From Haloactinospora alba (lineage in GTDB: Bacteria; Actinomycetota; Actinomycetes; Streptosporangiales; Streptosporangiaceae): a stretch of DNA of 64,000 nt. How positions within the stretch are numbered: position 1 is the first letter of the stretch; the number at the start of each line of letters is the position of its first letter. This document shows positions 54,757 to 63,811 of the stretch, piece after piece. The stretch spans positions 992,001-1,056,000 of the forward strand of contig NZ_VFQC01000001.1 in assembly GCF_006717075.1 (NCBI RefSeq), given 5' to 3'. The position numbers were made by a program, and so were the translations under genes. The notes under the pieces are model-generated. The model ran no database searches and was not told where the DNA came from. It saw only the letters and a list, made by a program, of their open reading frames with translations.

Positions 54757-55670
54757 GTCGATACCTTCCCCCGGTCGGTCTGGGGCTCCGTACCGACCGT
54801 AACGTCCGTGCCGCGGTGCCGGCTGGCGTGTGGCCGCCTGGTGCGTCCGCGCACCAGATAGCCCGCGAGAACCGCCACACCGAACACGGCGATTGCCAGC
54901 AGTACGATGGCGCCACCGGGCGCGACATCGGTGCCGAACGCCACGCCGGTGTAGTAGGCGCCGGCGAGGCCCCCCACGGCCGAGAGCATCCCGATCGCCA
55001 CCGCCACGGCCATGGTAGCCCGAAAGCTGCGGCTGAGTTGTTGGGCCGCGGCCACCGGAACGACCATCAGCGCGCTCACCAGCAGCACTCCGACCACGCG
55101 CATGGCGATGACCACGGTCAGTGCCGCGGTGACCGCGATGACGACGCTCAGCAGCCGGACCGGGAGCCCGTGCGCGCGTGCGACGTCCTCGTCCTGGCAG
55201 AGGACGAACAGTTCACGTCCGAAGTAACCGACGACGGCGAGCACGACCAGGGCGAGCCCGGAGATGACGTACACATCCTGTTGGCTGACGCTGCTCACCG
55301 AACCGAACAGGTACGCGGTCAGGGTGGCGCTTCCCTGCCCGGGCGCGATCCCGATGAGCAGCACGCCACCGGCGATACCGCCGTAGAACAGCAGCGCCAG
55401 CGCTATGTCCCCGCTCGTTCGTGCCCGCGCCCGGACCACCTCGATCAGTACCGCCCCCACAGCGGAGACGAGCAGTGCGGTGAGGACCGGTGAGGTTCCC
55501 GTCAGGAACCCCAGCGCGACGCCGGTCAGCGCGACGTGTCCGATACCGTCCCCCAACAGCGCGAGCCTGCGCTGCACGAGGAAGGTCCCGATCATGGGAG
55601 CGGCCAGCCCCACGAGGAGCGCCGCGGCGAAAGCGCGTTGCATGAAGTCGTACTGGAGCAGCTCAATCAT
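54753..55670 (-). CDS. znuB: Zinc/metal ABC transporter permease ZnuB
   Basis: A 305-residue ABC-3 family membrane permease with about eight helices, moving Zn2+ (or Mn2+) across the membrane with ZnuC. Typical start MIELLQYDFMQRAFAAALLV, then GLAAPMIGTFLVQRRLALLG near 25, and the conserved GVLLVSALMVVPVAAAQ near 205. ATG 55670 is chosen, overlapping the znuC stop by 8 bp; the frame upstream is antisense to znuC content only in another frame. zur follows by ATGA overlap. Confidence 0.93.
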   Translation of the reverse strand: MIELLQYDFMQRAFAAALLVGLAAPMIGTFLVQRRLALLGDGIGHVALTGVALGFLTGTSPVLTALLVSAVGAVLIEVVRARARTSGDIALALLFYGGIAGGVLLIGIAPGQGSATLTAYLFGSVSSVSQQDVYVISGLALVVLAVVGYFGRELFVLCQDEDVARAHGLPVRLLSVVIAVTAALTVVIAMRVVGVLLVSALMVVPVAAAQQLSRSFRATMAVAVAIGMLSAVGGLAGAYYTGVAFGTDVAPGGAIVLLAIAVFGVAVLAGYLVRGRTRRPHASRHRGTDVTVGTEPQTDRGKVST

Positions 55671-56535
55671 GCGGGGGAACCTCGATGTTCGGCAGGGCCG
55701 CTGAGGCGGGCGGCTCGTCGGCGTGCGGATGCACGTGGTCGTGCTCGGCGGGGATTCCGGACCCCTCGCCCGGAACCGCGGCGGAGCGGGGGACGAGGCA
55801 CTCGTCACCGGCGGCCGGCGGCGGGCCGTCCCGTGTTATGACCCCGCCGGACAGGGTGATGCTGCGTTGGATGAGAGGGTGCAACGGTCCGAGTTCGTGC
55901 AGTACGAGGACGACCGTCGCCCCCCGCTCGTTGAGGCGGGAGACGGTGCCGGCGAGCGCGTGTTGGCTCTCCGCGTCCACCCCGGCCATGGGTTCGTCCA
56001 TCACGAAGGTGTCCGGTCTTCCGGCGAGTGTCCGTGCGATGAGGACACGCTGCTGTTGCCCTCCCGAGAGCTCGTGTACCGAGTCGCCGGCGCGTTCGGA
56101 CAGCCCCACCGCGGCCAGTGCCTCCTCGATGGCGGCACGGTCCGTCCGGGAAGCGCGGCGCAGCCTCCTGCGGTGCGCCACCTGTCCGGAGGCGACGATC
56201 TCGCGGACCGTGGCGGGAACACCTCCCCCGGCGCTCAGCCGCTGGGGGACGTAGCCGATGCGCCCCCAGTCACGGAACCGTTCGAGTGGAACACCGTGTA
56301 TGTCGATCGTGCCCTCGGTGAGCGGGGTGAGACCGAGCATCGCGCGCATGAGAGTGGTTTTCCCGGACCCGTTGGGTCCCAGGATCGCCAGGGTCTCCCC
56401 GGCGGGGATGTCGAAGGTGGCGCCGTGCAGCACGGGTGTGCGGTCGTAGGCGACCACGGCACCGGAGACGTGGAAAGCGGCTACGTCGGAACCGTGCCGC
56501 TGTTCGCCTGTGCTGCGGATGGAATCGGTGGACAC
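55663..56535 (-). CDS. znuC: Zinc/metal ABC transporter ATP-binding protein ZnuC
   Basis: A 290-residue ABC ATPase. Walker A ILGPNGSGKTTLMRAMLGL near residue 55, signature ELSGGQQQRVLIARTL near 160, Walker B TFVMDEPMAGVDA near 180, switch His LVLHELGPL near 218. The His/Asp-rich end (EHDHVHPHADEPP) may bind zinc. GTG 56535 begins right after the Zur-box-like site. The solute-binding partner ZnuA is not in the window. Confidence 0.93.
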   Translation of the reverse strand: MSTDSIRSTGEQRHGSDVAAFHVSGAVVAYDRTPVLHGATFDIPAGETLAILGPNGSGKTTLMRAMLGLTPLTEGTIDIHGVPLERFRDWGRIGYVPQRLSAGGGVPATVREIVASGQVAHRRRLRRASRTDRAAIEEALAAVGLSERAGDSVHELSGGQQQRVLIARTLAGRPDTFVMDEPMAGVDAESQHALAGTVSRLNERGATVVLVLHELGPLHPLIQRSITLSGGVITRDGPPPAAGDECLVPRSAAVPGEGSGIPAEHDHVHPHADEPPASAALPNIEVPPHD

Positions 56536-56554
56536 GATACGAGTATTGCGAAAA

Positions 56555-56569
56555 TGAAAACTGTTGTCA
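56555..56569. promoter_or_regulatory. Probable Zur box upstream of znuC
   Basis: TGAAAACTGTTGTCA is a 15-bp palindrome with one mismatched pair, resembling actinobacterial Zur boxes (TGAAAA...TTTTCA type). It lies 20-34 bp before znuC and touches the last codon of the upstream small membrane protein gene. Confidence 0.7.
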
Positions 56570-56941
56570 AAATAGTCCGCTTTGGAGTATCCCCAGACTG
56601 AGCAGGATGAGGATGACGGCCACCCGCATGGCGCGGTCCCTGGAGCGCAGGTTCGGCCAGGCGAGGAAAGCCAGCCACCCGAAGAACCCTCCGAGGGCGG
56701 CGAGTAGCACGGCACCGACCACCCCCGCCGCCAGTAGGCCTACGATGAAGACAACCGCCATCGTGACGGGGAGCGTCCAGCGTGGCGCGTTGTGCAACAC
56801 CAGCAGGGGAACCGCACTGCGGCGCTCCACAGTATGACGTAGTGGTCCCGCGTGGGGAGTGTAGAACGTGTCACCCTCCGGGAGGGGGCGTTGTCGGGGG
56901 GCGGGACGGTTCCGGCGCTTTCGGTCGCGGTCGGGTGGCAC
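56567..56941 (-). CDS. Small actinobacterial membrane protein (DUF6703-like)
   Basis: A 124-residue protein. Basic, Pro-rich N-terminus (RPAPRQRPLPEGDTFYTPHA), conserved ERRSAVPLLVLHNAPRWTLP, then three hydrophobic segments (about 57-77, 75-95 and 105-120). The pattern fits an uncharacterised actinobacterial family; assignment is from memory of its motif. It precedes znuC by 31 bp, and the putative Zur box overlaps its stop codon, so it is probably transcribed separately. Confidence 0.7.
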   Translation of the reverse strand: MPPDRDRKRRNRPAPRQRPLPEGDTFYTPHAGPLRHTVERRSAVPLLVLHNAPRWTLPVTMAVVFIVGLLAAGVVGAVLLAALGGFFGWLAFLAWPNLRSRDRAMRVAVILILLSLGILQSGLF

Positions 56942-57060
56942 GCATCTCCTCCGGCCTGCTGTCGTGTGGCATTGCCGACACGGGAAGCCTAGTACCGCGC
57001 GCGGACCACGGGGGTCGGCTCCTGATCTGGGGTTTTCTCTCGGTCAAAGAGTATTTTATG

Positions 57061-57077
57061 TATTACTTATTGTAATA
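57061..57077. promoter_or_regulatory. AT-rich palindrome upstream of the TagF-like gene
   Basis: TATTAC-TTATT-GTAATA is a perfect 6-bp-arm palindrome inside about 40 bp of A/T-rich DNA, 88-104 bp before the GTG at 57165. It is a likely promoter/operator for the large polymerase gene. No regulator can be named. Confidence 0.5.
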
Positions 57078-57164
57078 TTAGGCGGAAAGGGCCTCCGCGT
57101 CATGTATGGGAATCTGGTTCCCTGGCCGCTTCTCCGAGGAAGAGAACCGAGAGAGTAGTTTTCC

Positions 57165-60100
57165 GTGCCGGAACTTAGCGTCATCGTCGTATTCGACGTC
57201 ACCGAACCCCACCTGTCCCCGTGCCTGGCCTCACTCACCGGGCAGACCGCAGCATCCGACGGCGATCTCGAGGTCGTCCTCGCTCCCGTGCGGCACAGTC
57301 CGGCTCCCGAGGGGGAACACGGAACCGTGGTCCGCGCGGTGGACGGCGAGGACGGGACAGAGCTCGCGGACGCCGAGGTGCCCGGCGGGGATGAGGAGGC
57401 CGGAACCGGTACCGCGCCCGTGGAGGAGGCGGATCCGGCCGAGGGGGAGGAACCTGCCGAGTCCGGGGAGAGCGAGGCCGCCGACACCCTGCGTGAGGAG
57501 GGGGCGGCGGCCGCCCGCGCCTTTGCGGCCAACCCGCCCCGGGGCATTGAGGCCACGATGGTGGGACACAGCTCCGCTGGGCGCGCGGAGGCCCGTAGGA
57601 TCGGTGCCGAAGCCGCGAGCGGCGAGTACCTGATGTTCCTGGACGGGGCGGACCGGCTCACCAGCTATGCGCTCGCCTACCTCCTGGAGACTCTGAAGGC
57701 CTCCGGGGCGGACGTGGCCACGGGCAACGTCTACCGGTTCAACGAGCTCGGCACGCGCCCCTCCCGGGCGCACCAGAAACCCTGCGGCAGACAGCGTACG
57801 TGCACGAACGTGCGCTCCGTTCCCTCGCTGCTCGGCGACCGGCTGTACGGCAACAAACTGTGGCGGCGTTCCTTCTGGGAGAACCTGCCACGCACCGACG
57901 TCGCCGACCCCGACACCGATCTCGCCGTTGTCCGTGCGCTCTTCGCCGCCACGGCGGTGGACGTGCTTCCAGCACCGGTCCATCTGTGCCGGGACAGGGA
58001 GAGGACCGACGACTACCGTGACGTCGCGACCCTGACCCGGCGCATCGCGGCTGTCGCCGAGCTGTCGTCGGCTCTTCCGGAAAGCGACAGGAACGTGTGG
58101 GACCACCGTGCGCTCTGCCACGACGTGTGCTCCGTGCTCCTGCGGATGGACGACGCCGACCAGCAGGCCCGGGAGCGGTTCTACGAACTGGTCGGCAACC
58201 AGTATCTGGGGAGGGTCGACCGCCACGTGCTGGACAGGCTCTCACCGTTGCACAGGCTGAACTACTACCTGGTGCGGCAGCGTCAGGATGCGCGGCTGTT
58301 GGAACTGCTCACCTTCCAGAAGAGCGTGGAGCTCAAGAAAGCCCCCCTCGTCCGTCGGGGCGTGCACTACTACATCAAGTACCCCTTTTTCGAGGACAAG
58401 GATTCCGGAATCCCGCGGGAGGTGTACCGGGTCGGCCCCGACCTGAAGGTGCGGCAGAAGACGGAGAACGTGGAATGGCGGGGCGGACAGCTCGTCGTCA
58501 GCGGACGGGTGGGCATCGCGCACCTGCGCGCGCGGCGCCGCTGGCAGCAACAGCTCGTGGCTTTCGCCGTCAATCCCGCGACAGGGCGGCGCGTTTCCGT
58601 CCCCGTCCGGATGCGACGCGCGGCGGAGTACCGGTTGGCGGACCGCCCGGACGCCGCCCGCCATGACTACGGGGGTTTCGAGGTCACCGTGAACCCGGAG
58701 AAACTCCGGGTGTCAGGCAGCTGGCAGGCCGCTGAGTGGCAGCTCGAGCTGGTCGTGATCAACCGGGGGATCGTACGCCGCCGGACCATTGCCAACCCTG
58801 TGTCAGGACAGCCGCAACGTCCTCCGTACCAGCGGATAGCGGGAGACGTGTGGATACGTCCCACCTGGAACCAGGACGGGAAACTGAGTATCGACGTCGA
58901 CCCCCTTCGCGCGCGGGTGATCGAGTGCCGCCGCGAGAACCGCGACGGCGGAGCCGGGTTGCGGATCGCCGGGGAGCTCGTCGCGCCACCGGCCGCGCAC
59001 GCACGGGAGCTGCGGCTTACCCGGCTTCCGGGTACCGCTGTGCTGCACTACCCGTTGCGGTGCACCGGGGGACGCTTCGAGGCCAGCGTTCCCGTCTCCG
59101 AGGTGGTGGAACGGGCGGTGGCCGAAGGGGAGGGGCAGCTGAGCCAGGAACAGTGGCGAGTCGAGCTGGTGACGCACGAGGGGAACACGGTCCCGCTGAT
59201 CCTGCCGGACGCGCTGGAGACCGCGGTGTATCCCGCCGATGGCAACCAACAGGAGGTCGCCGTCCAGCGCACCAGCACCGGCCACCTGCAGCTGCGTGCC
59301 GGCTGGGCCCATCCGGTGCTCCACGAGGCTCGCTGGTCCGGCGATGAACTGGAACTGGTCGGAAGTTACACGGCCGCCTCCGAGCTCGAGCTGGTGTTCG
59401 CCGCGCGGGGGCGCGAGGAGGAGCACCTCCTTACGCTGCACCGGGACGGTGGGACGTTCCGGGCCCGTTTCTCCCCCTCCCGGATCCCCACACTCTCCGG
59501 GACGCTCCCGTTGTCCGCAGGCAGCTACCAGCTGTGGGCGCGCGTGCGGGCAGCGGACGGGAACACCAGCGGCGTCCGGGTCGAGATCTCTCCGGACTCG
59601 GTGCGGGAGCTGCCGGTGTCGTTGGAGAAACCGGAACGTTCCTACACGTTCGCGGACGCGGGATTCGACACCCCGATCCTCAGGGTCGGGAGCGACCTGT
59701 TTCCGGAGGAGCGCGGTTCGTTCGCGCAACGGCAGCTGCGGGAGAACGTGTATCCCGTGTTGCGGACGCAGGAGCTGCGCGAGGAGGTCTTCTTCGACAG
59801 TTTCACCGGAAGGCAGTTCTCCGACAGTCCGCACAGCATCTACACGGCCCTGCGGTCGCGGGGTGGGAGCTGGGCCGACTACCCGATGTCCTGGCTGGTC
59901 TCCGACGGTCAGGTGTCCCTGCCCGACGACGTCCGGCAGGTGCGCTACCACGGGCGGGAGTTCTACGAGTCCCTGGCCCGCTCACGGTACATCGTCACCA
60001 ACTCCCGCCAGCCCGCGTGGTTCGACCGGCGCAGTGACCAGGTGGTGGTCCAGACCTGGCACGGTTCGATGCTCAAGCGGATCGGCTTCGACATCGAGAA

Positions 60101-60869
60101 CATCCGTGGAAAGTCGCGCGACTACCACGAGAAGCTGTCATGGGAGACGCAGCAGTGGGACTACCTCGTTTCCCCCAGCCCGTGGGCGACACCGATCCTG
60201 CGCCGGGCGTTCCGCTTCGACGGGGAGATACTGGAGACGGGCTACCCGCGCAACGACATCTTCTTCTCCCCCGACCGGGACGCGATAGCCGAACGCACCC
60301 GTCAGCGTCTCGGCCTGCCACCGGACAAGAAGGTGGTGCTGTACGCGCCGACATGGCGGGACGACAAGTACTACACCAGGGGCAAACACAAGCTCGACCT
60401 GCACCTGGACCTGTACCGGATGTACGAGAAGCTGGGCGAGGACCACGTGCTGCTCGTCCGCCGGCACCCTCGGGTGGTGGACAGCGTTCCGACCGTCGGT
60501 ACGAACTTCGTCTACGACGTGTCGCTGTACCCGGAGATCATGGAGCTATTCCTGGTCACCGACGTGCTGGTCACCGACTACTCGTCGATGATGTTCGACT
60601 TCGCCAACACCGGTCGGCCCATGCTCTTCTTCACCTACGACATCGAGAGTTACCGGGACAGCCTTCGCGGTTTCTACTTCGACTTCGAGGAGACCGCCCC
60701 CGGGCCGCTCCTGAAGAGGTCGGACGACGTGATAGACGCCCTGCTGAACATCGGTGAGGTGTCGGACCGGTACGGCTCCGCCTACAGGAGGTTCACCGAC
60801 CAGTTCTGCCCACTGGATGACGGGAACGCGGCCGCACGTGTCGTGGACCGGGTGTTCGGCCGTGGCTAG
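57165..60869 (+). CDS. Large TagF-like CDP-glycerol/polyol-phosphate transferase with GT2-like N-terminus
   Basis: A 1,234-residue peripheral membrane polymerase for teichoic-acid-type wall polymers. Residues 1-45 and 131-330 form a GT2-like domain (PELSVIVVFDVTEPHLSPCL; GEYLMFLDGADRL), interrupted by an acidic low-complexity stretch (about 59-115, Glu/Asp/Ala-rich). A beta-rich middle follows, then a CDP-glycerol transferase domain (about 830-1230) with QTWHGSMLKRIGFD, ETGYPRNDIFF, VLYAPTWRDD, VRRHPRV and VTDYSSMMFDFANT. The DGAD in place of DxD makes the N-terminal transferase questionable. Single gene, GTG start; the TAG stop touches a repeat remnant. Polymer type is unknown. Confidence 0.85.
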   Translation: MPELSVIVVFDVTEPHLSPCLASLTGQTAASDGDLEVVLAPVRHSPAPEGEHGTVVRAVDGEDGTELADAEVPGGDEEAGTGTAPVEEADPAEGEEPAESGESEAADTLREEGAAAARAFAANPPRGIEATMVGHSSAGRAEARRIGAEAASGEYLMFLDGADRLTSYALAYLLETLKASGADVATGNVYRFNELGTRPSRAHQKPCGRQRTCTNVRSVPSLLGDRLYGNKLWRRSFWENLPRTDVADPDTDLAVVRALFAATAVDVLPAPVHLCRDRERTDDYRDVATLTRRIAAVAELSSALPESDRNVWDHRALCHDVCSVLLRMDDADQQARERFYELVGNQYLGRVDRHVLDRLSPLHRLNYYLVRQRQDARLLELLTFQKSVELKKAPLVRRGVHYYIKYPFFEDKDSGIPREVYRVGPDLKVRQKTENVEWRGGQLVVSGRVGIAHLRARRRWQQQLVAFAVNPATGRRVSVPVRMRRAAEYRLADRPDAARHDYGGFEVTVNPEKLRVSGSWQAAEWQLELVVINRGIVRRRTIANPVSGQPQRPPYQRIAGDVWIRPTWNQDGKLSIDVDPLRARVIECRRENRDGGAGLRIAGELVAPPAAHARELRLTRLPGTAVLHYPLRCTGGRFEASVPVSEVVERAVAEGEGQLSQEQWRVELVTHEGNTVPLILPDALETAVYPADGNQQEVAVQRTSTGHLQLRAGWAHPVLHEARWSGDELELVGSYTAASELELVFAARGREEEHLLTLHRDGGTFRARFSPSRIPTLSGTLPLSAGSYQLWARVRAADGNTSGVRVEISPDSVRELPVSLEKPERSYTFADAGFDTPILRVGSDLFPEERGSFAQRQLRENVYPVLRTQELREEVFFDSFTGRQFSDSPHSIYTALRSRGGSWADYPMSWLVSDGQVSLPDDVRQVRYHGREFYESLARSRYIVTNSRQPAWFDRRSDQVVVQTWHGSMLKRIGFDIENIRGKSRDYHEKLSWETQQWDYLVSPSPWATPILRRAFRFDGEILETGYPRNDIFFSPDRDAIAERTRQRLGLPPDKKVVLYAPTWRDDKYYTRGKHKLDLHLDLYRMYEKLGEDHVLLVRRHPRVVDSVPTVGTNFVYDVSLYPEIMELFLVTDVLVTDYSSMMFDFANTGRPMLFFTYDIESYRDSLRGFYFDFEETAPGPLLKRSDDVIDALLNIGEVSDRYGSAYRRFTDQFCPLDDGNAAARVVDRVFGRG

Positions 60870-60922
60870 GCTCCGTTCGGCGGACGACGCGCAGTAGGAC
60901 GAACGTCCAGCAAACAGAGTCC
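60870..60922 (+). repeat. MITE-like element, copy 3 (ends only)
   Basis: 53 bp directly after the TagF-like TAG stop (CTAG). The left end GGCTCCGTTCGGCGGACG resembles the ends of copies 1-2, and CGCGCAGTAGGACGAACGTCC matches the right end of copy 1 (CGCGCAGCAGGACAAGCGTCC). The interior is missing, as in a deletion derivative. Confidence 0.55.
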
Positions 60923-61142
60923 GGGCCCGGCGCCGCTGTGCCGTTGTTCCCGAAGGGGCCGGTCGAACGGGGCGCGTGCGGGCGACGGTCAACGGCACGG
61001 GCCGGTGGTGGGTCGTTCGGCAGCGTCGGTGGCGCACCACCGCATGGGGTGGCGGGCCTCCGGGGGCAGAGTCGCACGCGCCACCCATCCGTTTTCCCGT
61101 TAGTGCATGTCAGTGGCTGCGGGTCCTCTAAGCTGGATTGTT

Positions 61143-61158
61143 ATCGATAGCTATCGAT
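61143..61158. promoter_or_regulatory. Perfect 16-bp palindrome upstream of glyS
   Basis: ATCGATAGCTATCGAT is self-complementary over all 16 bases and lies 66-81 bp before the glyS ATG. It probably binds a dimeric regulator or overlaps the promoter. No known regulator motif matches with confidence. Confidence 0.5.
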
Positions 61159-61223
61159 TACCGATTCCGAGTATCGCGTTGAGCGATCCACCGACCGCCA
61201 GCCGGATGGAGAGTCTGAAGAAT

Positions 61224-62615
61224 ATGGCCGCCAAGTCAGAGGCTATGGACACCCTGGTCAATCTCGCCAAGCACCGGGGGTTGGTCTATCCGTCGAGTGA
61301 GATCTACGGGGGTCTGCGCGCCTCTTGGGACTACGGGCCACTGGGCGTGGAACTGAAAGCGAACATCAAGCGCCAATGGTGGCGTGCCATGGTGCAGGAG
61401 CGCGAGGACGTGGTCGGCCTTGACTCCAGCGTGATCCTGGCCCGCGAGGTGTGGGACGCCTCCGGCCACACCAGCGCGTTCGTGGACCCCCTCACTGAGT
61501 GCCAGTCCTGTCACAAACGGTTCCGCCCGGACCACCTCCTCGAGGCCTACGAGGAGAAACACGGCAAACAGCCCGAGGGAGGGCTGGACGATCTCGCCTG
61601 CCCCAACTGCGGGGCCAAGAAGTCGTTCACCACCCCGCGGATGTTCAACGCGATGCTGCGCACGTACCTCGGAGCGGTTCAGGACGATGAGTCCGGACTG
61701 GCCTTCCTCCGTCCGGAGACGGCCCAGGGGATCTTCATCAACTACCGCAACGTTGAGCAGAGCGCCCGCAAGAAGATCCCGTTCGGTATCGGCCAGATCG
61801 GCAAGTCGTTCCGTAACGAGATCACGCCGGGCAACTTCATCTTCCGGACCCGGGAGTTCGAACAGATGGAGATGGAGTTCTTCGTCCGGCCGGGAGACGA
61901 CGAGGACTGGCACCAGTACTGGATCGACTCCCGCATGCAGTGGTACCTCGACCTCGGTCTGGCCAAGGAGAACCTGCGGCTGTACGAGCACCCGCAGGAG
62001 AAGCTCTCGCACTACGCGAAGCGCACCGTCGACATCGAGTACCGGTTCGGGTTCAGCGGGAGCGAGTGGGGCGAGCTGGAGGGCATCGCGAACCGCACGG
62101 ACTTCGACCTGCGTACCCACTCCGAGTCGTCCGGAACCGACCTGTCGGTGTTCGACCAGCAGCGCAACGAGCGTTACATCCCCTACGTCATCGAACCCGC
62201 GGCCGGTGTCGACCGTACGATGCTGACCTTCATGCTGGACGCCTATCGGGAGGACGAGGCTCCCAACGCCAAGGGCAAGATGGACAAGCGTTCCGTCATG
62301 GGGCTCGATCCCCGCCTCTCCCCGGTGAAGGTCGCTGTGCTTCCACTGTCGCGTAACACCGACCTCTCCCCGAAGGCACGGGACCTCGCGGCCCGCCTGC
62401 GGAAGCGGTGGAACGTGGAGTTCGACGACGCGGGGGCGATCGGGCGCCGCTACCGTCGCCAGGACGAGATCGGAACGCCGTTCTGCGTCACTGTCGACTT
62501 CGACACCCTGGAGGACAACGCGGTCACCGTGCGCGAACGGGACACCATGTCCCAGGAGCGGGTCTCCCTCGACCGGGTGGAGATGTACCTGGTGGAGCGG
62601 CTTCCCGGCTGTTAG
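61224..62615 (+). CDS. glyS: Glycyl-tRNA synthetase (alpha2 type)
   Basis: A 463-residue class II enzyme that charges tRNA-Gly. Motif 2 region ([20 protein letters not shown] near residues 200-220), motif 3 ([20 protein letters not shown] near 330), a zinc-type insertion CQSCHKRF...CPNCGAKK near 93-140, and a C-terminal anticodon-binding domain ([18 protein letters not shown]). ATG 61224 ([11 protein letters not shown]) is preferred to upstream codons, which are not synthetase-like. This homodimeric form is the usual one in actinobacteria. Confidence 0.96.
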   Translation: MAAKSEAMDTLVNLAKHRGLVYPSSEIYGGLRASWDYGPLGVELKANIKRQWWRAMVQEREDVVGLDSSVILAREVWDASGHTSAFVDPLTECQSCHKRFRPDHLLEAYEEKHGKQPEGGLDDLACPNCGAKKSFTTPRMFNAMLRTYLGAVQDDESGLAFLRPETAQGIFINYRNVEQSARKKIPFGIGQIGKSFRNEITPGNFIFRTREFEQMEMEFFVRPGDDEDWHQYWIDSRMQWYLDLGLAKENLRLYEHPQEKLSHYAKRTVDIEYRFGFSGSEWGELEGIANRTDFDLRTHSESSGTDLSVFDQQRNERYIPYVIEPAAGVDRTMLTFMLDAYREDEAPNAKGKMDKRSVMGLDPRLSPVKVAVLPLSRNTDLSPKARDLAARLRKRWNVEFDDAGAIGRRYRRQDEIGTPFCVTVDFDTLEDNAVTVRERDTMSQERVSLDRVEMYLVERLPGC

Positions 62616-62836
62616 GACGTTCCGGATCGGACGGGAGGCGACCGGACCCGGGGGGATGTGGTCTCCGGCCGCCTCACCGGACTCCCGCGGGCACTGCACG
62701 CCCGGGGAGTCCGTCCCTCAACCTACCGACTGTGCCTCCGGGCGCCAGGGGTTTTGCCGGTATAGTCCGACCGTGTAAGTGAATCGTGATGCCGTGTCCG
62801 GAAGCCGGGACCGTGAGGCACCGTACGTCCCGGGCC

Positions 62837-63012
62837 GGGTCCTGTTCGGGGAGACTGTTCGTGACGAGCGGTGCGTCCGGTGCCGCGCTGGGCAGGGCCG
62901 GGGGTCGGGGCGGAGCGGATCTTCCGTCGGCGTCGGGACGCGCAGCGGCGCCGGAGCCACCCCTGCGTGCCCGGCACCGGTGCGGACCTGCTGGGCGCAG
63001 CTGCCAGCGCAC
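62837..63012 (+). repeat. MITE-like element, copy 4
   Basis: About 176 bp from GGGTCCTGTTCGGGG to the CTAG at 63013-63016 that forms the hlyIII stop codon (minus strand). CTGTTCGTGACGAGCGG, TCCGGTGCCGCG and GGCGGAGCGGATCTTCCG match copy 1. Its right end is the more diverged one. Confidence 0.6.
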
Positions 63013-63726
63013 CTAGTTCGCGGTGTACACCACGAAGGAGACCGCGATGTAGTGGCAGACGTACGCCGCGATCGTGAGGGAATGGAAGATTTCGTGGAAC
63101 CCGAACCAGCGCGGTGCGGGGTTGGGCCGACGTAGCCCGTAGACGACGGCGCCTGCGCTGTACAGCAGCCCGCCAGCCGCGACCAGGATCCAGGTGGCCG
63201 GATGCGTCCCGCTGACGAGCTGGGGGACGAACAACACCGCGACCCAGCCGAGGGCGAGGTAGAGGGCGGTGGACAACCACCGCGGTGCGTTCAGCCACAG
63301 TATCTTGAACGCCACTCCCAGAACGGCCGCTGTCCAGATGAGGGCCATCATGGCCGGACGCAGGGTGCCGTCCAGGATGAGCAGCACGAACGGCGTGTAG
63401 GTTCCGGCGATGATGAGGTAGATGTTGGCGTGGTCCATGCGTCGGAGCACGGCCATGCCCCGCTTGGACCAGCGTCCCACGTGGTAGGTGGCCGAGGTGC
63501 TGAACAGCAGTACGGAGCTGACCGCGTATACCGCGCTGGCGATCCGGGCGGGCGCTGACGGAGCGAGCGTGACGAGGACGATGCCGGCTGCCAGGGCGAG
63601 GGGAGCGGTGCCCAGGTGCAGCCACCCGCGCAGGCGGGGTTTCACGGCATGGAGCAGACCGGTGGTCCTTCCTGCTGGTGCGTGCTGCGCGGCGGTGCGT
63701 GTCTCACCGGAGTGCTGAACAGACAC
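63013..63726 (-). CDS. HlyIII/PAQR-family membrane protein
   Basis: A 237-residue seven-helix membrane protein of the hemolysin III/adiponectin-receptor-like family. Family residues: ATYHVG near residue 80 (ending the S..ATYH motif), MDHANIYLIIAGTYTPF near 97-113, and the metal-binding region FHEIFHSLTIAAYVCHYIAV near 210. The three His and one Asp fit the zinc site of PAQR hydrolases. Function in bacteria is debated (membrane lipid homeostasis). The TAG stop lies in a CTAG next to a MITE-like copy. An 18-bp operator-like palindrome lies upstream. Confidence 0.9.
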   Translation of the reverse strand: MSVQHSGETRTAAQHAPAGRTTGLLHAVKPRLRGWLHLGTAPLALAAGIVLVTLAPSAPARIASAVYAVSSVLLFSTSATYHVGRWSKRGMAVLRRMDHANIYLIIAGTYTPFVLLILDGTLRPAMMALIWTAAVLGVAFKILWLNAPRWLSTALYLALGWVAVLFVPQLVSGTHPATWILVAAGGLLYSAGAVVYGLRRPNPAPRWFGFHEIFHSLTIAAYVCHYIAVSFVVYTAN

Positions 63727-63793
63727 GTGATCTTCTCCATCAGTTCGGCGCTGGGAGGCCGGTGGGTGTGTTGCTGGGGGCGAGTGCCACTGT

Positions 63794-63811
63794 ACCTACG
63801 GAGCCGTAGGT
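63794..63811. promoter_or_regulatory. 18-bp operator-like palindrome upstream of hlyIII
   Basis: ACCTACGG-AG-CCGTAGGT, perfect 8-bp arms, 68-85 bp before the hlyIII start on the opposite strand. The CTACGG..CCGTAG core is like operators of TetR-type lipid regulators in actinobacteria. The rest of the last 270 bp shows no gene. Confidence 0.6.

Noticed and set aside
62616-63012. Possible small gene between glyS and hlyIII
   Set aside because: The frames here fall within the repeat copy, lack ribosome sites and are not protein-like.
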